Positions 46,481 through 57,910 of a DNA stretch of 64,000 nt are shown one piece after another (within the stretch, counting starts at the first letter, position 1; each line of letters begins with the position of its first letter). The DNA lies in the NCBI GenBank assembly GCA_015680685.1, contig MNCI01017890.1, forward strand, positions 201,416 through 265,415, given 5' to 3'. The stretch comes from Gnetum montanum. Lineage: Eukaryota > Streptophyta > Gnetopsida > Gnetales > Gnetaceae. The notes below the pieces were generated by a model. The model ran no database searches, had not been told where the DNA came from, and was given only the letters and a program-made list of their open reading frames with translations. The translations under genes were made by a program, and so were the position numbers.

Positions 46481-47810
46481 GGTAACCCGAGACAGTTCCA
46501 CCAACTGTTAATGTACTATCCAAGGGGAACTCCACCACAACCCATCGGGAAAAATCAGTAGTGGTAATACCCACAGTCATGGGGGATGCCATCGCTGAAA
46601 CAACAGTACCCTTACCGGCAGCCAGACCCATATGGATACTACATGTAGCAGCCGATTTCTCCAAGTGACTCCATGGGTCACACAACTTTCCAACGTCACT
46701 ACCAAGTTTGGGAGTACTTTAGAAGGACTCCTCCTTCGAGAGATGCTCCACACCCTTACCATCCTCCTAATCCATCCGCCTATCTTCCACTGGTAGTTCC
46801 CATAACACCTCCTACTCCAACAAGGCAAGGGAAACTTCCCACTCAATTACAGCAACGTCATGTTACAAGAGCTGTAACCATTCAACCCGCTGCTGGTTTT
46901 GACAACCATAAAAAGAGAAGATCCTTATTTAGAACCAAAAGCCTAGAAAAGCTCTCACAATAACAAGAAGTTGAGTTTGTTCATGCTCCTCCAACATACA
47001 AAGCTTTGGAGCTTCCTTCCATCCAACAACAGAGCTTAACGCATACGGTTATGTTAACGCATACCGTAACCGATTGGATTAAGGTAGGCCACCTTCCCAG
47101 GAAACTATCTAACCCTGGGAGTCTCCTAATTTATCTACAAGTCACCGAGAATGAACCACATAAGGCTCTCCTTGACTTAGGTTCTGGAGTCAACTTAATC
47201 TCATGAGAAATGTATCAAGCCTGGAACCTGCCCCAACTTAAGAAGAGCAACATTCAACTTGAGCTAGCTGACCAGTCCATCACCATTCCCTTGGGATTGG
47301 TGGAGGACATAGTTACCACTATGTATGGTTGGTCATACCTAGCTGATTTCCTAGTGATCGAAGTTAACAACCATGAAGGGGAATTCCCAATAATAATGGG
47401 AAGGCCATGGCTAAGTACAATAGATGTGTACCTAGGGATCCGTGATCTTTCCTTGGAGATATCTAAGGTAAAATTTATGGAAAGATCGAGAAGAAGAAAG
47501 TTTCATGCATCAAATACAGTGACTCAGAGGGGGATGACATGGAGGAATGCTCAACATCTCTTCCATGCGATTGGTGTGCACCAAAGGACAACATTCAAAG
47601 GTGCCTGTATGTAGTAACCACACAAGTAATGGACACCCCATGGTTGACAGCTAGTTGAAAGAGCAACCCAATATGCATGGAAAAAAATGGAGGAACAACT
47701 CATGCCAACAACGAAGGCATAGATACATTGGAGTATGAGTGTCGCCAACTTCCACCCCTTAATCTAAGAACATCAATCAGGAGAAGTTGGATACTTCTAT
47801 GAAATTCAAA
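46481..47810 (+). pseudogene. E3 Pro-rich linker and aspartic protease
   Basis: Downstream of gag lies a Pro/Gln/Tyr-rich linker (46560-46880, for example HPYHPPNPSAYLPLVVP). The protease follows with DLGSGVNLIS (47174-47203), a TGA, and MYQAWNLPQLKKSNI. Next come ELADQSITIPLGLVEDIVTT (47260-47319), YLADFLVIEVNNHEGEFPII and MGRPWLSTIDVYLGI. The sequence after it has a Cys-rich tail as in E2 but decays. At about 47810 the frame joins the C-terminal part of the polyprotein; RT, RNase H and integrase are missing. Confidence 0.82.
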
Positions 47811-47899
47811 TAGGCGCTCATTATTTCGGATCTCTCCCTTTCCATTCATTCATGGGGGAGATGACCACCTATGCTAATTATTAGAGGCCCTAAGTTCTT

Positions 47900-48085
47900 T
47901 TTAGTTTTTGTTTTACACATTTTTGTTTCACACATTTTTGTTTTAAACATTTTTTTACACGGTTTTGTTTTACACGTTTTTGTTTTACAAGTTTTTGTCT
48001 TACACATTTTTGTTTTACATGTTTTTGTTTTAACACATTTTTTTTTTTACAAATTTCTTTAACTTTTCTTGTTTTTGTTCTACAA
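47900..48085 (+). repeat. T-rich minisatellite-like tract, unit close to TTTTGTTTTACACA
   Basis: About ten imperfect copies of a 14-16 bp unit run through this stretch of the E3 3' untranslated region. The matching place in E1 (7071-7245), E2 (16520-16685) and E4 (50657-50720) is A-rich on the plus strand, as expected for the opposite orientation. The apparent protein frame through it (Phe/Val/His/Ile repeats) is a by-product of the repeat. Confidence 0.85.
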
Positions 48086-49840
48086 CATTGTTTATACCTT
48101 TTTCATTTCTTGTGTGTGCGCATGTGTGTGATCCACCTTGTAAGTTTGTCACCAATAAGTGTCCTTTGTGATGGTATGAACTATTTTTATATTGATTGTT
48201 AATGTTTGGTTTTTAGCTTTAAGTTATGATGTTGATACTAAGGTATGGTTCTTTTGATATAGCAGGTAATGAGTCCACTTCATCCATTCATCCACAAATT
48301 TCTATGGTCTCTATCGGCTTGGAAATGTACAGTCCCTTTCTAATAAGAACTTTAATGAATCGATGACTGGGTATTTCTCAAACTGAGCAAGGACTCAAGG
48401 CTTGAAAAGGGTATGACTTCAAGGGAACTTGATGTATTTGTGTTGGTCATTCTCTTGGGTGCTTGGATGTTTTCTTCTGGAGTTTTCTTACCATTCTAAT
48501 GTTACCCAATTATTGGGAAGCTGAGTCAATAAAAATAAGAAGTCTTTGCATGGTGTGGTTCTCACGCATAAAAACACAAAACCCAAAAAAAAGAAAAAGA
48601 AAAGAAAAGTGAGAATTCAAAGCATACCCCTTAGACAAAATAATCCCTTGGGCTACAAGCACTGGTTATAGAACTAAAAATGTTCCCTCTAACTAAGGCC
48701 CTTCTTGCTTCCCATTCTCTCCTCCTTTGTTTTGTCAGAATGGTGGTGGCTCTTTGGAGATGCATTCTTGTTATTCAAGGGGGTGAATTGGCTGAATGCA
48801 TTGATGTGAAGTAACTAGATGTGGTTGGTTTGAGGTTGGAGTTGGAATGAGATTTACCAAGTTACATTAATCATGAAACACATAAGGGGCTATACACCAC
48901 CTTGCTCTTGGGATTCCATTCCATTCTCTTCTCTCCATCCTTCTCTCCATTGTTCACCTCATTGCCGGTTGTATCCTTAGTGTATATTTTGGTTGACGCA
49001 TTGTTTTTTTTAGTTAAATCCTTGTGGTTAAGACTTTAACTCTTATTCTAAATGACATTCCTAGAGCTTACGGACTCTTTGAATGTGGGTTTGTCAGGGC
49101 ATTAAGGGCATGAGCCTGCTTTGGGGAAGACCCACTGAAATTTCTATTTGGTGCATCAGTTAATCACTTTTCCCTAACGTTTTTGCAATCAATTTTGTTT
49201 TGTTCATTTCCATCTTGACATCTATTTCATCGATGTCCTAGTTGTCCCTTTTTATCCCTCTTTCTTATTCCTTTTCTTTTTCCATTCTATCGCTACCGGG
49301 GGTTCGTGATTAGTCATGGGGGTACGGGGGCCCAATTTTTTCGATTTTCTCCTAGCCCCTACACCTTCGGTAGCCACCATTATTATATCTCTAGACCCGT
49401 ATCAACCATACCAAAACTCAAACAATGGACTTACACCAAAGCAAGGTATCAATTACATGATGATTAATATAAGACTGTGTTGTGTGTGCAAATGACAATC
49501 ATGCAACAACAGATTGGATTTGGAGGGAACAATTGGAATGGAGCAGTGCTGAAAGTAGCTATGCAAGGAGCATGATTGATGGTGTGCTTACAGATGGACA
49601 ACAAAAGGCGCAATCTTGGCATTGACAGTAGCAACACTTCTTTCTCTCTCTCTTTCTCAGCTTCCAAATGAGGCCTAATGTCAATGTAATAAGGTGTTCA
49701 CTCTTGTTGTCATGAACACTAGTTTTGTTTTGTCTTGTAATGATGATTTGTTCACATGTCATCCCATTAGTTCCATTTGAGTCAATAATCCCATACCTTC
49801 CTGATATTATTGTAAGGAACTCAAGGACGAGTTTTCATTT
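48086..49840 (+). other. E3 3' untranslated region
   Basis: No gene is supported. The sequence is colinear, in reverse complement, with 5358-7070 of E1 and 14833-16520 of E2. Confidence 0.65.
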
Positions 49841-49853
49841 AGTCATGGGGGTA
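49841..49853 (+). promoter_or_regulatory. E3 polypurine tract
   Basis: AGTCATGGGGGTA lies directly before the 3' LTR tip TGATGAG. Confidence 0.72.
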
Positions 49854-50651
49854 TGATGAGATGCGATATCGCGGCTGTCGTGATATCGCGTTGTCCCCCA
49901 CGATATCGCAGTGCATCATCATATCTATAAATAAGAGGCAGCTCTCCCTTGTTTCCCATCCTAGGCTTAGACCGTAGTGAAACTTTGGCAATTTGATCCC
50001 TCTAGAGATAGAATATTTTCCATGTGCCCGCAGTAGGAACTCCAAAGTGAACGGATCTTTATTCAAGCAAACATTGTACCTGAACACAAGTTTGTGTACG
50101 GCAATAAAGATGAACTTCTTGGATAAACCTTGCAGTGAATGGAATATGTTAAATAGGATTTTATTTATTGTTTTTACTATTTATCATTTAATCGCTTTAT
50201 TAGTTATTAAATCTTTCTCAACCTTTCTCTCCTAGTTACGTGCCTCAGTACAACCGCTTTGAGCACATGCGTTATGCATGGTGATCCCAGCAACGACTAG
50301 CGTTTGGTAACCACGGTTGCATCGGTTTAGGGTGTGAACGGTAAGTGGGAATGGATGTTGATGCTAGGTTAATTTAGACTTAGTTAGTTAGTTAAAGTTA
50401 GTCAATTAGTCTCTTCAACCCTTCACCTCAATAGCATAGGAGATAAAACATAAAAGACATAAAAATCATATACCTTAGACTTACTTAACCATACATCATG
50501 ACAAATACAAGTAAGTCTGGGAAGACAACGAATAATTAACCTTAAGTGTTCCATGAGGCGTGTAGGCACTTAGTCTGTGAAGTTCAACCAGATCGTGCGT
50601 GTTATGCTCGTATTTGTATGGTTGAGTGTAGGGGTACCTCGCCACTCATCA
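49854..50651 (+). repeat. E3 3' LTR (798 bp)
   Basis: It starts TGATGAG and ends CTCATCA. It is very similar to the 5' LTR; most differences seen by eye are C/T or G/A changes. Its TATAAATA box is at 49926-49933. Confidence 0.93.
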
Positions 50652-50656
50652 ATGAT

Positions 50657-50746
50657 GGTGTAAAAAAAAAACAAGTAAATGAAAAATGTGTAAAACATAA
50701 ATGTGTAAAACAAAAAAGACAAAAAGAAACTGAGGGCTTAGAATAA
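50657..50746 (-). other. E4 3' untranslated region, right of the E3 insertion
   Basis: This is the A-rich tract next to the pol stop, continuous with 43555-43601 once E3 is removed. Confidence 0.7.
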
Positions 50747-52000
50747 TTAGCATTGGTGGCCATCTCCCCCATGACTGAGTTGGAAGGAGGAGATCCAAAA
50801 TAATGAGCATGGTTGTCCATCAATAGAGGTAGTGTTAGTACTGGCCATTTTGGGCTCATGGAAAGGTTTGGTTTGCTGGATGTTAACCAATAATTTCTTA
50901 TCTAGGCTTCCAGGTTTATAGATCATCATGGCCCCTGAAGGAAAATTTTCATAAATGATATAAGGTCCTTCCCATAACATTTGAAATTTAGCTCATTGTG
51001 GCATATGTGCGGGATTCCAATAAAGAACCCTATCTCCTGGTTGGTATTTGACTTTTCTAATTCTTAGGTTATGACATTGTTTGTTGAAGGCCTTGTGCAG
51101 TTCATTGGATGACAAGGTGGCTAATCGATTTTCATCTAGAAAGTTAAGATTCATTAACCATTCTTTCTATGCTAGATTGAGGTCAAGGTTAAGGTCACAT
51201 GCTGTAGATAGTGTGCGGAGCTCAACTTGGATAGAAAGTGTTGGAAGTTTACCGTACACTAACTCATACGGAGAATAGCTTATAGGGAGTTTCCACATGG
51301 AGCGGTAGGCCCAAAGAGCATCATTCAGTTTGGTGCTCTAGTCTCGCCTATATTTGCTAATGGTTCATGTCAAAATTTTTGTGATTTCCCTATTGGTGAC
51401 TTTAGCTTGACCATTTGCTTGAGGATGATATGGTGTAGTTAGTTTATGCTCAACTGCTAAGTGTTGCATCAACTTTCGAAAAGTCACACCTATAAAATGT
51501 GTACCATTATCAGAAATAAGTACACGAGGCACACCAAACTTATTTACAATTTGTTGTTGAACAAATCATGTAGTAGTAGATGATGTACAATTGGTAACGG
51601 TGGCTACTTCTATCCATTGGACATCAATGTAATAGGCTCCATAAAATCAATTTCCCATATGTCGAAGTGTTTTAAGGGTTGAATTCATTATTGTGGATCC
51701 TCCATTCTAGCAGTCATTCCCCCATCGCATTAACAATGCTCACAAGATTGGACAAAATGATGGACATCCTGAAATAATGTAGGCCAATAATATCCTTCAA
51801 GCAAGATTTTAATGGGTATTTGTCTTCCAACATAATGATCCTCACAAGGGCCCTCATGAGCATCTTGGAGAATTCGCAATTGATTTGCATTAGGAACACA
51901 CCATCAGACCAAGCCATCGAAACACACCTTATAAAGGTATCTATTGATTTCCATGAAATATTTGACTCGATGGAGAAATTTTTGTTTCTTTTTAACGTCC
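50747..52000 (-). pseudogene. E4 integrase
   Basis: The polyprotein ends at a TAA (50749-50747) after SHGGDGHQC. Upstream on the minus strand are FQMLWEGPYIIYENFPSG, the catalytic Glu in QAKVTNREI (about 51400), the second Asp in LISDNGTHF (about 51515), and the first Asp in WEIDFMEPI (about 51640). The zinc-domain Cys are near 51735. About 50 bp present in E2 are missing at about 51615, between short CCATT repeats; this removes the residues between the first Asp and the next conserved Trp. Scattered stops are present. Confidence 0.82.
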
Positions 52001-52735
52001 AGCCCTTATGGTGTTTCTTGTGTGAGAAGATAAGTAAGAATGCTACTATACCAATTTGTATCTATGGGTGATTGATTGTTTATTACACCTACAAAGAGGA
52101 GTTCATCAAGGAAGCAATTGAAAATTGGGTGTTTGTCTTCTTTGTTGTCCCATTGCAACTGAGATAAATGATTGACAACAACATTCTTGGTGCCTTTACG
52201 ATTGACCATCGTATGATTGAACTCTTGTAAGATCACGAGCCATCGTATGATGCGAGGGCTCATCGTTGGTTTATTCATAAGGAATCAAATCACACTATGA
52301 TTTGTGTGTACAAATACCTTATAGCCTAATACATAGTGCCTAAATTTTTCTAGTGCAAACACCACAACCATTAAGTCTTTTTCTGTTGTGGTATAGTTGA
52401 GTTGTGCACCATTAATACTTTGACTTGCATAGTGAATGTAATAGGGACGTTTTTGGTTATCTAACTATGTAAGTATGGCTTGCAAAGAAAAATTGGACAC
52501 GTCAGTCATTATATGGAACGGTTTGGACCAGTCAGGAGCTTGTAGAATGGGTGTTTCTATGAGCTTCTGCTTCAAGGTTTGGAAAGCTAACTCACATTCC
52601 TTGGTCCATTCAAAGGATACATCCTTCTTCATTAATTCTACCAACAGTTTTGCAATCTTCAAAAAGTTCTTGATGAAACATCTATAATAGCCAGTATGTC
52701 CAAGGAATGATCAGACATCTTTTATAGTTTTAGGT
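52001..52735 (-). pseudogene. E4 RNase H and RT connection
   Basis: On the minus strand I read LVELMKKDVSFEWTKECELAF, APDWSKPFHIMTDVSNFSL, then FVHTNHSVI and VNRKGTKNVVVNHLSQ. RNase H has lost two acids: Asp to Asn in TNHS (codon 52302-52300) and Asp to Asn in NHLSQ. In E2 both are intact. The frame is otherwise nearly continuous with RT. Confidence 0.82.
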
Positions 52736-53670
52736 TGATGAGTGATTCCTTGGATGACTTTAATTTTTTTAGGATCTACCTCTATCATTGTTTGTGAAAT
52801 TTTATGTCCTAATACAATGCCCTCTTGGACCATTAAGTAGCTTTTCTGCCAATTAAGCCTTAGGTTGGTTTCAACACATCATTTTAGCACTTGCTCTAAT
52901 CAGTCCAATGCTTGTTCAAAGTCCACTCCATAGGTGGAGAAATCATCCATAAAAATATCCCCACCATTCCTTGTTTTTTGTTGAAATATATTGAGAACCA
53001 AATGTTGAAATGTTGTTGGAGCATTGCACAAGCCAAACGACTTCTGTCTATATGCAAATGTCCCCTAAGGACTCATGAATGTAGTTTTGGCTTGGTCTTT
53101 TGGTGCTATTTGGATTTGATTGTACCCATTGTAACCATCCAGAAAACTATAATAACAATGCCCTGCAATGGTATCTAAGACATGGTCAACAAATCGCAAT
53201 GGGAAATGATCTTTAAATGTTACCATGTTTAATAGCCTAAAGTCTATACACACCCTCCATTTACCATATTTTTTAGGCATAATGATTAATGGAATAACCC
53301 ATTCACTGTTAGAAATGGGGTAGATGAACCTAGCCTTCAGAAGTTGTTCAATTTCTTCCTCAACTACTTGCTTAAGCTTTGGGTTCGGTCATCTTTGCAG
53401 TTGTCGTTGAGACTTCATAGAGAGGTTAGTGTAAATTCTATGTTGGCATATCCTAGGATCTATTTCAGTTAATTTGGGATATGACCAAGCAAAGGCTTTT
53501 GACCATTTTTTTTGTCATTTCCATTAGTCCTTCCTTTTGTTGAGGAGCGAGCTTAGCATTCATGATTACTGGTTTTCCATTTTTGTGAAATGCATACTTC
53601 ATACTAGTGGGCAATAGTTTTAATTCAAGGGGCTCTTGTTTAAACTCATTAGTGATTTCCAACTTCCCCT
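52736..53670 (-). pseudogene. E4 reverse transcriptase
   Basis: The minus strand shows FHKNGKPVIMNAKLAPQQKE (pre-RT region, about 53590), FIYPISNSEWV, KYGKWRVCIDFRLLNMV, KDHFPLRFVDHVLDTIAG, FLDGYNGYNQIQIAPKDQ and KSFGLCNAPTTFQ. The catalytic box FMDDF is intact at 52953-52939. A few stops interrupt the chain (for example after TTFMSP at 53065). Confidence 0.85.
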
Positions 53671-53819
53671 AGTTGATATTTTTAGTGTCAGTACTTGGAA
53701 GTTGGTGATGAACTTGCTCTAATGCATCTATGCTATCGATATAGACACAAGTTAAGCTCTCGATTGGTTCCATGCATAAAGTTGAATTGCTATCTAGGTT
53801 AGTTATTAGCCACTAGGTG

Positions 53820-54480
53820 CCTTCCTATCTTGTGGTTGCTGCATATAGGCATCTTTGTATGTTAGATACTTGTGCACATTGGTTGCATGTAGGTAATGTT
53901 AAGCGTTGTATAGACTAGGAATTTTGGATGCAGTTGCACCCTGTGTCACTATATATAATGCATGGAACTGTCTTCTTCTTGATCTTTCCATACACATTTT
54001 TTGGATATCTCTAGGGAAAGATCACATATTCCTAGGTGCGCATCAATCATACTTAGCCATGCTCTTTCCATTATGATTGGGAAGTTCCCCTTGTAGTTGT
54101 TAACTTAGATCACTAGGAAATTAGTTGGATATGACCACCCACAAATAGTCGTAACAATGTCCTCCACTAGTCCCAATGGAATAGTAATGGACTAGTTGGC
54201 CAACTCTAAATGCATGTTACTCTTCTTTAGCGGAGGCAGGTTCCAAGCTTTATACATTTCCTAGGAGATCAAATTAACACCAGAACCTAAATCCAAAAGA
54301 GCTCTATAGGGCTTATTTTCAGTAATTTGCAAATAAATAAGAGGACTTCCAAGATCAAAGAATTTTCTAGGAAGATGGCTAGCTTTAATCCAATCAGTGA
54401 TGGTGTGAGTTAACATGATAGTGTGTGTTGAGTGTGGTTTTTGGTTTGAAGTAAGCTCTAAAGATTCAATCAATGATAAG
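53820..54480 (-). pseudogene. E4 aspartic protease
   Basis: The minus strand reads HLPRKFFDLGSPLIYLQITE and ALLDLGSGVNLIS (54300-54261), then decayed LEDIV-, SYP- and IMxRAWLS-like text to about 54000. The active site DLGSG is intact. Confidence 0.75.
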
Positions 54481-54659
54481 GCATTTGGATAATTAGCCGC
54501 TTGTGGTTGTAAGGGCTTGGTTGGACTATTGGTTCTAAAGAAAGGTCTCTTCTTTGATCAGTTGTCCAAACCAACAATAGGTTGAAGATTCATAGCCCTT
54601 GTAGCATTACATTGCTACGATTGGGCAGGAAGTTCACCATGCATATTTGGAGTAGGTGG

Positions 54660-56954
54660 TAATGGAGCTAAGGGTGGAAGAGATGCAGACAAATGAGAAG
54701 GATAGTACGTATGTGAAGCATCACCCCTAGAAGAAGAAGAAGTTCTATAGTACTCGGGGGTCTAGTTGTAAGGTTGAAGAGTGACGTGACTAGTAGTGTC
54801 ATGTGGAGAGATTGGCTACTGAATGTAATACCTGTATGGGTCAGGTTGATAGTAAGGGTACTATTGATATGGTAGTGGCATTCCCCATGATTGTGGATGT
54901 TGCCACTGTTGATACTGTTCATTTGGTTGTGGTGGAGCTCCACTCGGATAATAAGTTAAGGGTTTGTGGAACTGCCTTAGGTTACCTTGAGGATAAGGTA
55001 ACCTTCTGGGTGTTTGTTGTCTATTTAATCATGAGTTTAGTACATACAACCTAGACTCTTGTAGATGTGATATTATTGGGCAACATCCCTTAGGATGGTC
55101 ATATTGGAAAATCTCACATCTGCCATCATCATTTGTGTCTGAATCCACAACCTCTTCAATGATAGAAACCTTGCCCTTACCCTTGTTATGTGCATACTTA
55201 GCTTCTTTCTTTTTCCTTCTATCTTGGTCATTACTTTGTTCTCTAGACTCCTTTGCTATTTTTAGGAAAGTTTGAAATTTGTCATCTAGAGAGTTCCACA
55301 TTTGATCCACCTTTGCTGATACTTCTGAGGCAAATTTTTGAATGGGAAAAGTCTTTCTATTCACCATCTCTTCAAGTGGTGACTCTTCTTCATCTTCGCA
55401 AAATCTAACTTCCTTCTTTTGGAGGGAAGGATCTCTGTTGTACTCCTCCACACTTTCTATTTTTCTCAACTCATTTATCTCTTTGGAAACTCACTCCAAC
55501 AATCTTTGTATTTGATGGGCTCTAATCCTAGATAACTTTCCTTGGGCATAAGTCCCAAGGGTTTTTCACGTTTCGTACCTAAGCCCATCTATGAGATGGC
55601 GTGATTTTTCCTTTTGCAAGTAACCATGGCCAGGGAAACGATGTAATAATGAATAATATCATCCAATGGAAGCATCTAAGGGTTCATGTCCTCCTTGTTT
55701 CCATCCTTGGATTTGCTTACATAGGTTGGACACTTGGGAGTACATTTGATACTTATCGTTGAATAGCTCCAACATGGTACTCCATCAATGAATGGATTTC
55801 GGTTCTAAGGACTAGTACCATCTTTTTGCTTCCTTGATCAGTGTCCATGGAAACAACTTTAGCTTTTTCCACTCATTTTCTATATTCTACAAGGCACATG
55901 TGTCATGGAATGCTTGTAAATGGTTTTGAGGATCAACATTGTATCCCCCTTCAAATCATGGGATGTTATTCATGTCTAGTCTTTTGATTCTACTATCTTT
56001 CTAGTGCCTTGTTGGAATCCTAATAGCCTCTACTATATTTAACATACTTCAGGTGGTGAGTAGGGGTTCATCATGATCATGCTGCCTATGGCATCTATGA
56101 TGCCTATGTTGTTTCCTACTCTCCCTTCTTTCGTGATGTGTCTCTCTGGAATGCCCTTGCCCCCTTTCTCTACTATTTTGTCAGTGATTTCTATTTCACC
56201 TACCATTATCCTCATGGTCTCATCCTCTATGACTACATTTAGATCCTGAAGGAGAGGAGGAAGAAGATGATGAAGGTGAAGAGGAAGGAGGACTAGCATA
56301 ATGTCAGTGCCTACCACCTTCTCTTCGATGGTTGTGGCCTCCATCATGGTTACAATTGTGATGTCTCTCATTGTCATGCATTCATGTTCCTTTTCTAGAC
56401 CCTTTGTTTCTGTTGGTAACAGAACCTAGGTTATTAATAGTTGAGTAAAGATTTTGATACCCAACTCCTTGATTGAAGTCAAAGAGAGGAACATCGTTTT
56501 GTGGAAAACCTCCCAAGATAGGTTCACCACCATTGTTTTCACTTAGGACATACAAGACATCCTGAGACCACTTCCCCTTCATGGATTTGTAATGTCTCTT
56601 TTTTTGTAGATCCCTCTAGCACTATGCCTTCGTGGGTGGATAATCTCTCGAATCTTGTTCATGCACAACGTACTATGCCTATAAGTGCTACATACCAATT
56701 TGGCTGAGAGCATGAAGAAGCATGCCCAGGATTGAGTGATTGGGAGGTAACACTATGTTACCTTCTAAATCATGCCATCATAACTATTCATCCTGGTGGA
56801 GGATAAAGGTAAAGTCTAGTACATACTCATCAAGATGAGTGTATACCATGTGACACTGTTGGGGCACTGGTGAATCATCTTGTGCACTTTGCCTCTGATT
56901 GTTCACGGTATCGGACCTAGTCGGTGAAGCACTCTCATAAGAAGAAGGAGACAT
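54660..56954 (-). pseudogene. E4 gag
   Basis: The ATG at 56954-56952 opens MSPSSYESASPTRSDTV, followed by MVYTHLDEYVLDFTFILHQDE. An SR-rich region lies at about 56380-56060 (in one frame a run of Ser and Pro near 56280). The gag core at about 56010-55500 has NIPRFEGGYNVDPQNHLQAF and ELFNDKYQMYSQVSNL, with stops. The C-terminal block (55469-55029) is open and has KGKGK and an altered Cys/His motif CEIFQYDHPKGCC. Here the second Cys is Phe. Confidence 0.8.
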
Positions 56955-57042
56955 GATTGATTACTCAATGTGTGGTACTCTTTTCTGATGATTGTATGAT
57001 GGAAGGATTTTTTAAGTTCTAATCAACATACAAATAACAAAA

Positions 57043-57060
57043 TCCCTAGCAATGGCACCA
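57043..57060 (-). promoter_or_regulatory. E4 primer binding site (tRNA-Asp type)
   Basis: The minus strand reads TGGTGCCATTGCTAGGGA, one base inside the 5' LTR. It is a decayed match to TGGCGCCGTTGCCGGGGA. Confidence 0.78.
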
Positions 57061-57061
57061 A

Positions 57062-57910
57062 TGATGAGCGGCAAGGTACCCCTATGCTCAACCATACGAA
57101 TACGAGTGTTCACACGTGATTTGGTCGAACTCCAAGGATTAAGTGCTTATGCATCCATACAGAACAAGGATGAGTTATGCAGTTGTTTTCTTCCCAAGCT
57201 TACTTGTAAGGAAAAATTGTATGGTTAACTAAACTCAAGGTATATGATTTTTTAATGTTTTTTTTATATTTTCTATGTTGGCCTCATAAATGTGTGAAAT
57301 GAAAAGATTTAGTTAACTAATGGATTTTTGTAACTGTAACATTAATCAAATCCTAATACTAGCATCCATTCCCACTCTCCGAACATATCTTGAACTAGTG
57401 TAACACTACTAGGATTACCAAACGCTAATCGTTATTGGGTTACCAAGTGTTCCACATATGCTCGAAGTGGTCATGCTGAGTGTACTAATTCATTGATAAT
57501 TAATAATTCATTAGAAATAACATTGATTAACTAATGAGAGCATCAAATAATAGTAAATAACATTAAATGAAATAATTAAGATATTTTGAATGTTGCAAGG
57601 TTTATCATAAAGTTCATCTTTATTTCTGGACACAAGGTGTGCTCAGGTACACAATGCTTAAATAAAGATCTGTTCACTCTATGACTCCTACTGCAGGCAC
57701 TTAGAAATAATTCTAACTCTGGAAAATAAAAACTACAAGAGTTCAGCTAAGGGACTGAAAAACTACTCTAAAACCAAGTGCCCTTGTCTCTTATTTATAG
57801 ATAACGAGATAGGCTTCGACATCGCATGCTTGATATCACTTAGTGCAATCCGATATCACACATATGATATCAAGGGTATGATATCAGGTCACTTATTTGG
57901 TGACTCATCA
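57062..57910 (-). repeat. E4 5' LTR (849 bp)
   Basis: Ends are TGATGAG and CTCATCA. A TATAAATA box lies on the minus strand at 57799-57792, next to GATATCA/TGATATC words at about 57815-57890. CCTAT follows outside. Confidence 0.92.

Larger units (their letters stand above)
43607..50651 (+). mobile_element. E3: Athila-like element lacking RT, RNase H and integrase, plus strand, nested in E4
   Basis: This 7045-bp element is flanked by ATGAT (43602-43606 and 50652-50656). It contains 5' LTR, an almost perfect tRNA-Asp-type primer site, gag, protease, then a direct join at about 47810 to the terminal polyprotein sequence, a 3' untranslated region with a T-rich repeat, a polypurine tract and the 3' LTR. 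It belongs to the E1/E2 family but lies in the opposite orientation to its host element. The first LTR base pair block has mutated from TGATGAG to TAATGGG. Confidence 0.92.
40910..57910 (-). mobile_element. E4: Athila-like LTR retrotransposon of a sister family, split by E3
   Basis: E4 is flanked by the target duplication CCTAT (40905-40909 and 57911-57915). Removing E3 and one copy of its ATGAT duplication leaves about 9950 bp, close to the size of E2. The order on the minus strand is 5' LTR (right), primer site, gag, protease, RT, RNase H, integrase, 3' untranslated region (split by E3), 3' LTR. Its LTRs open TGATGAGC[A/G]GCAAGGTACC and differ clearly from E1-E3, while the proteins are close. 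It has fewer stops in pol than E2. Confidence 0.93.

Noticed and set aside
47871-48062. 63-residue Phe/Val/His-rich frame
   Set aside because: It is produced by the TTTTGTTTTACACA-like repeat; there is no independent sign of coding.
49464-49762. Minus-strand frames in the E3 3' region as an envelope gene
   Set aside because: They are short, not shared in frame with the same region of E1 and E2, and lack a signal peptide or membrane segment.
4601-50651. Repeated blocks as a CRISPR-like array
   Set aside because: The repeats are LTRs of about 800 bp with target duplications and polyproteins. There are no short regularly spaced repeats, and the sequence is eukaryotic.
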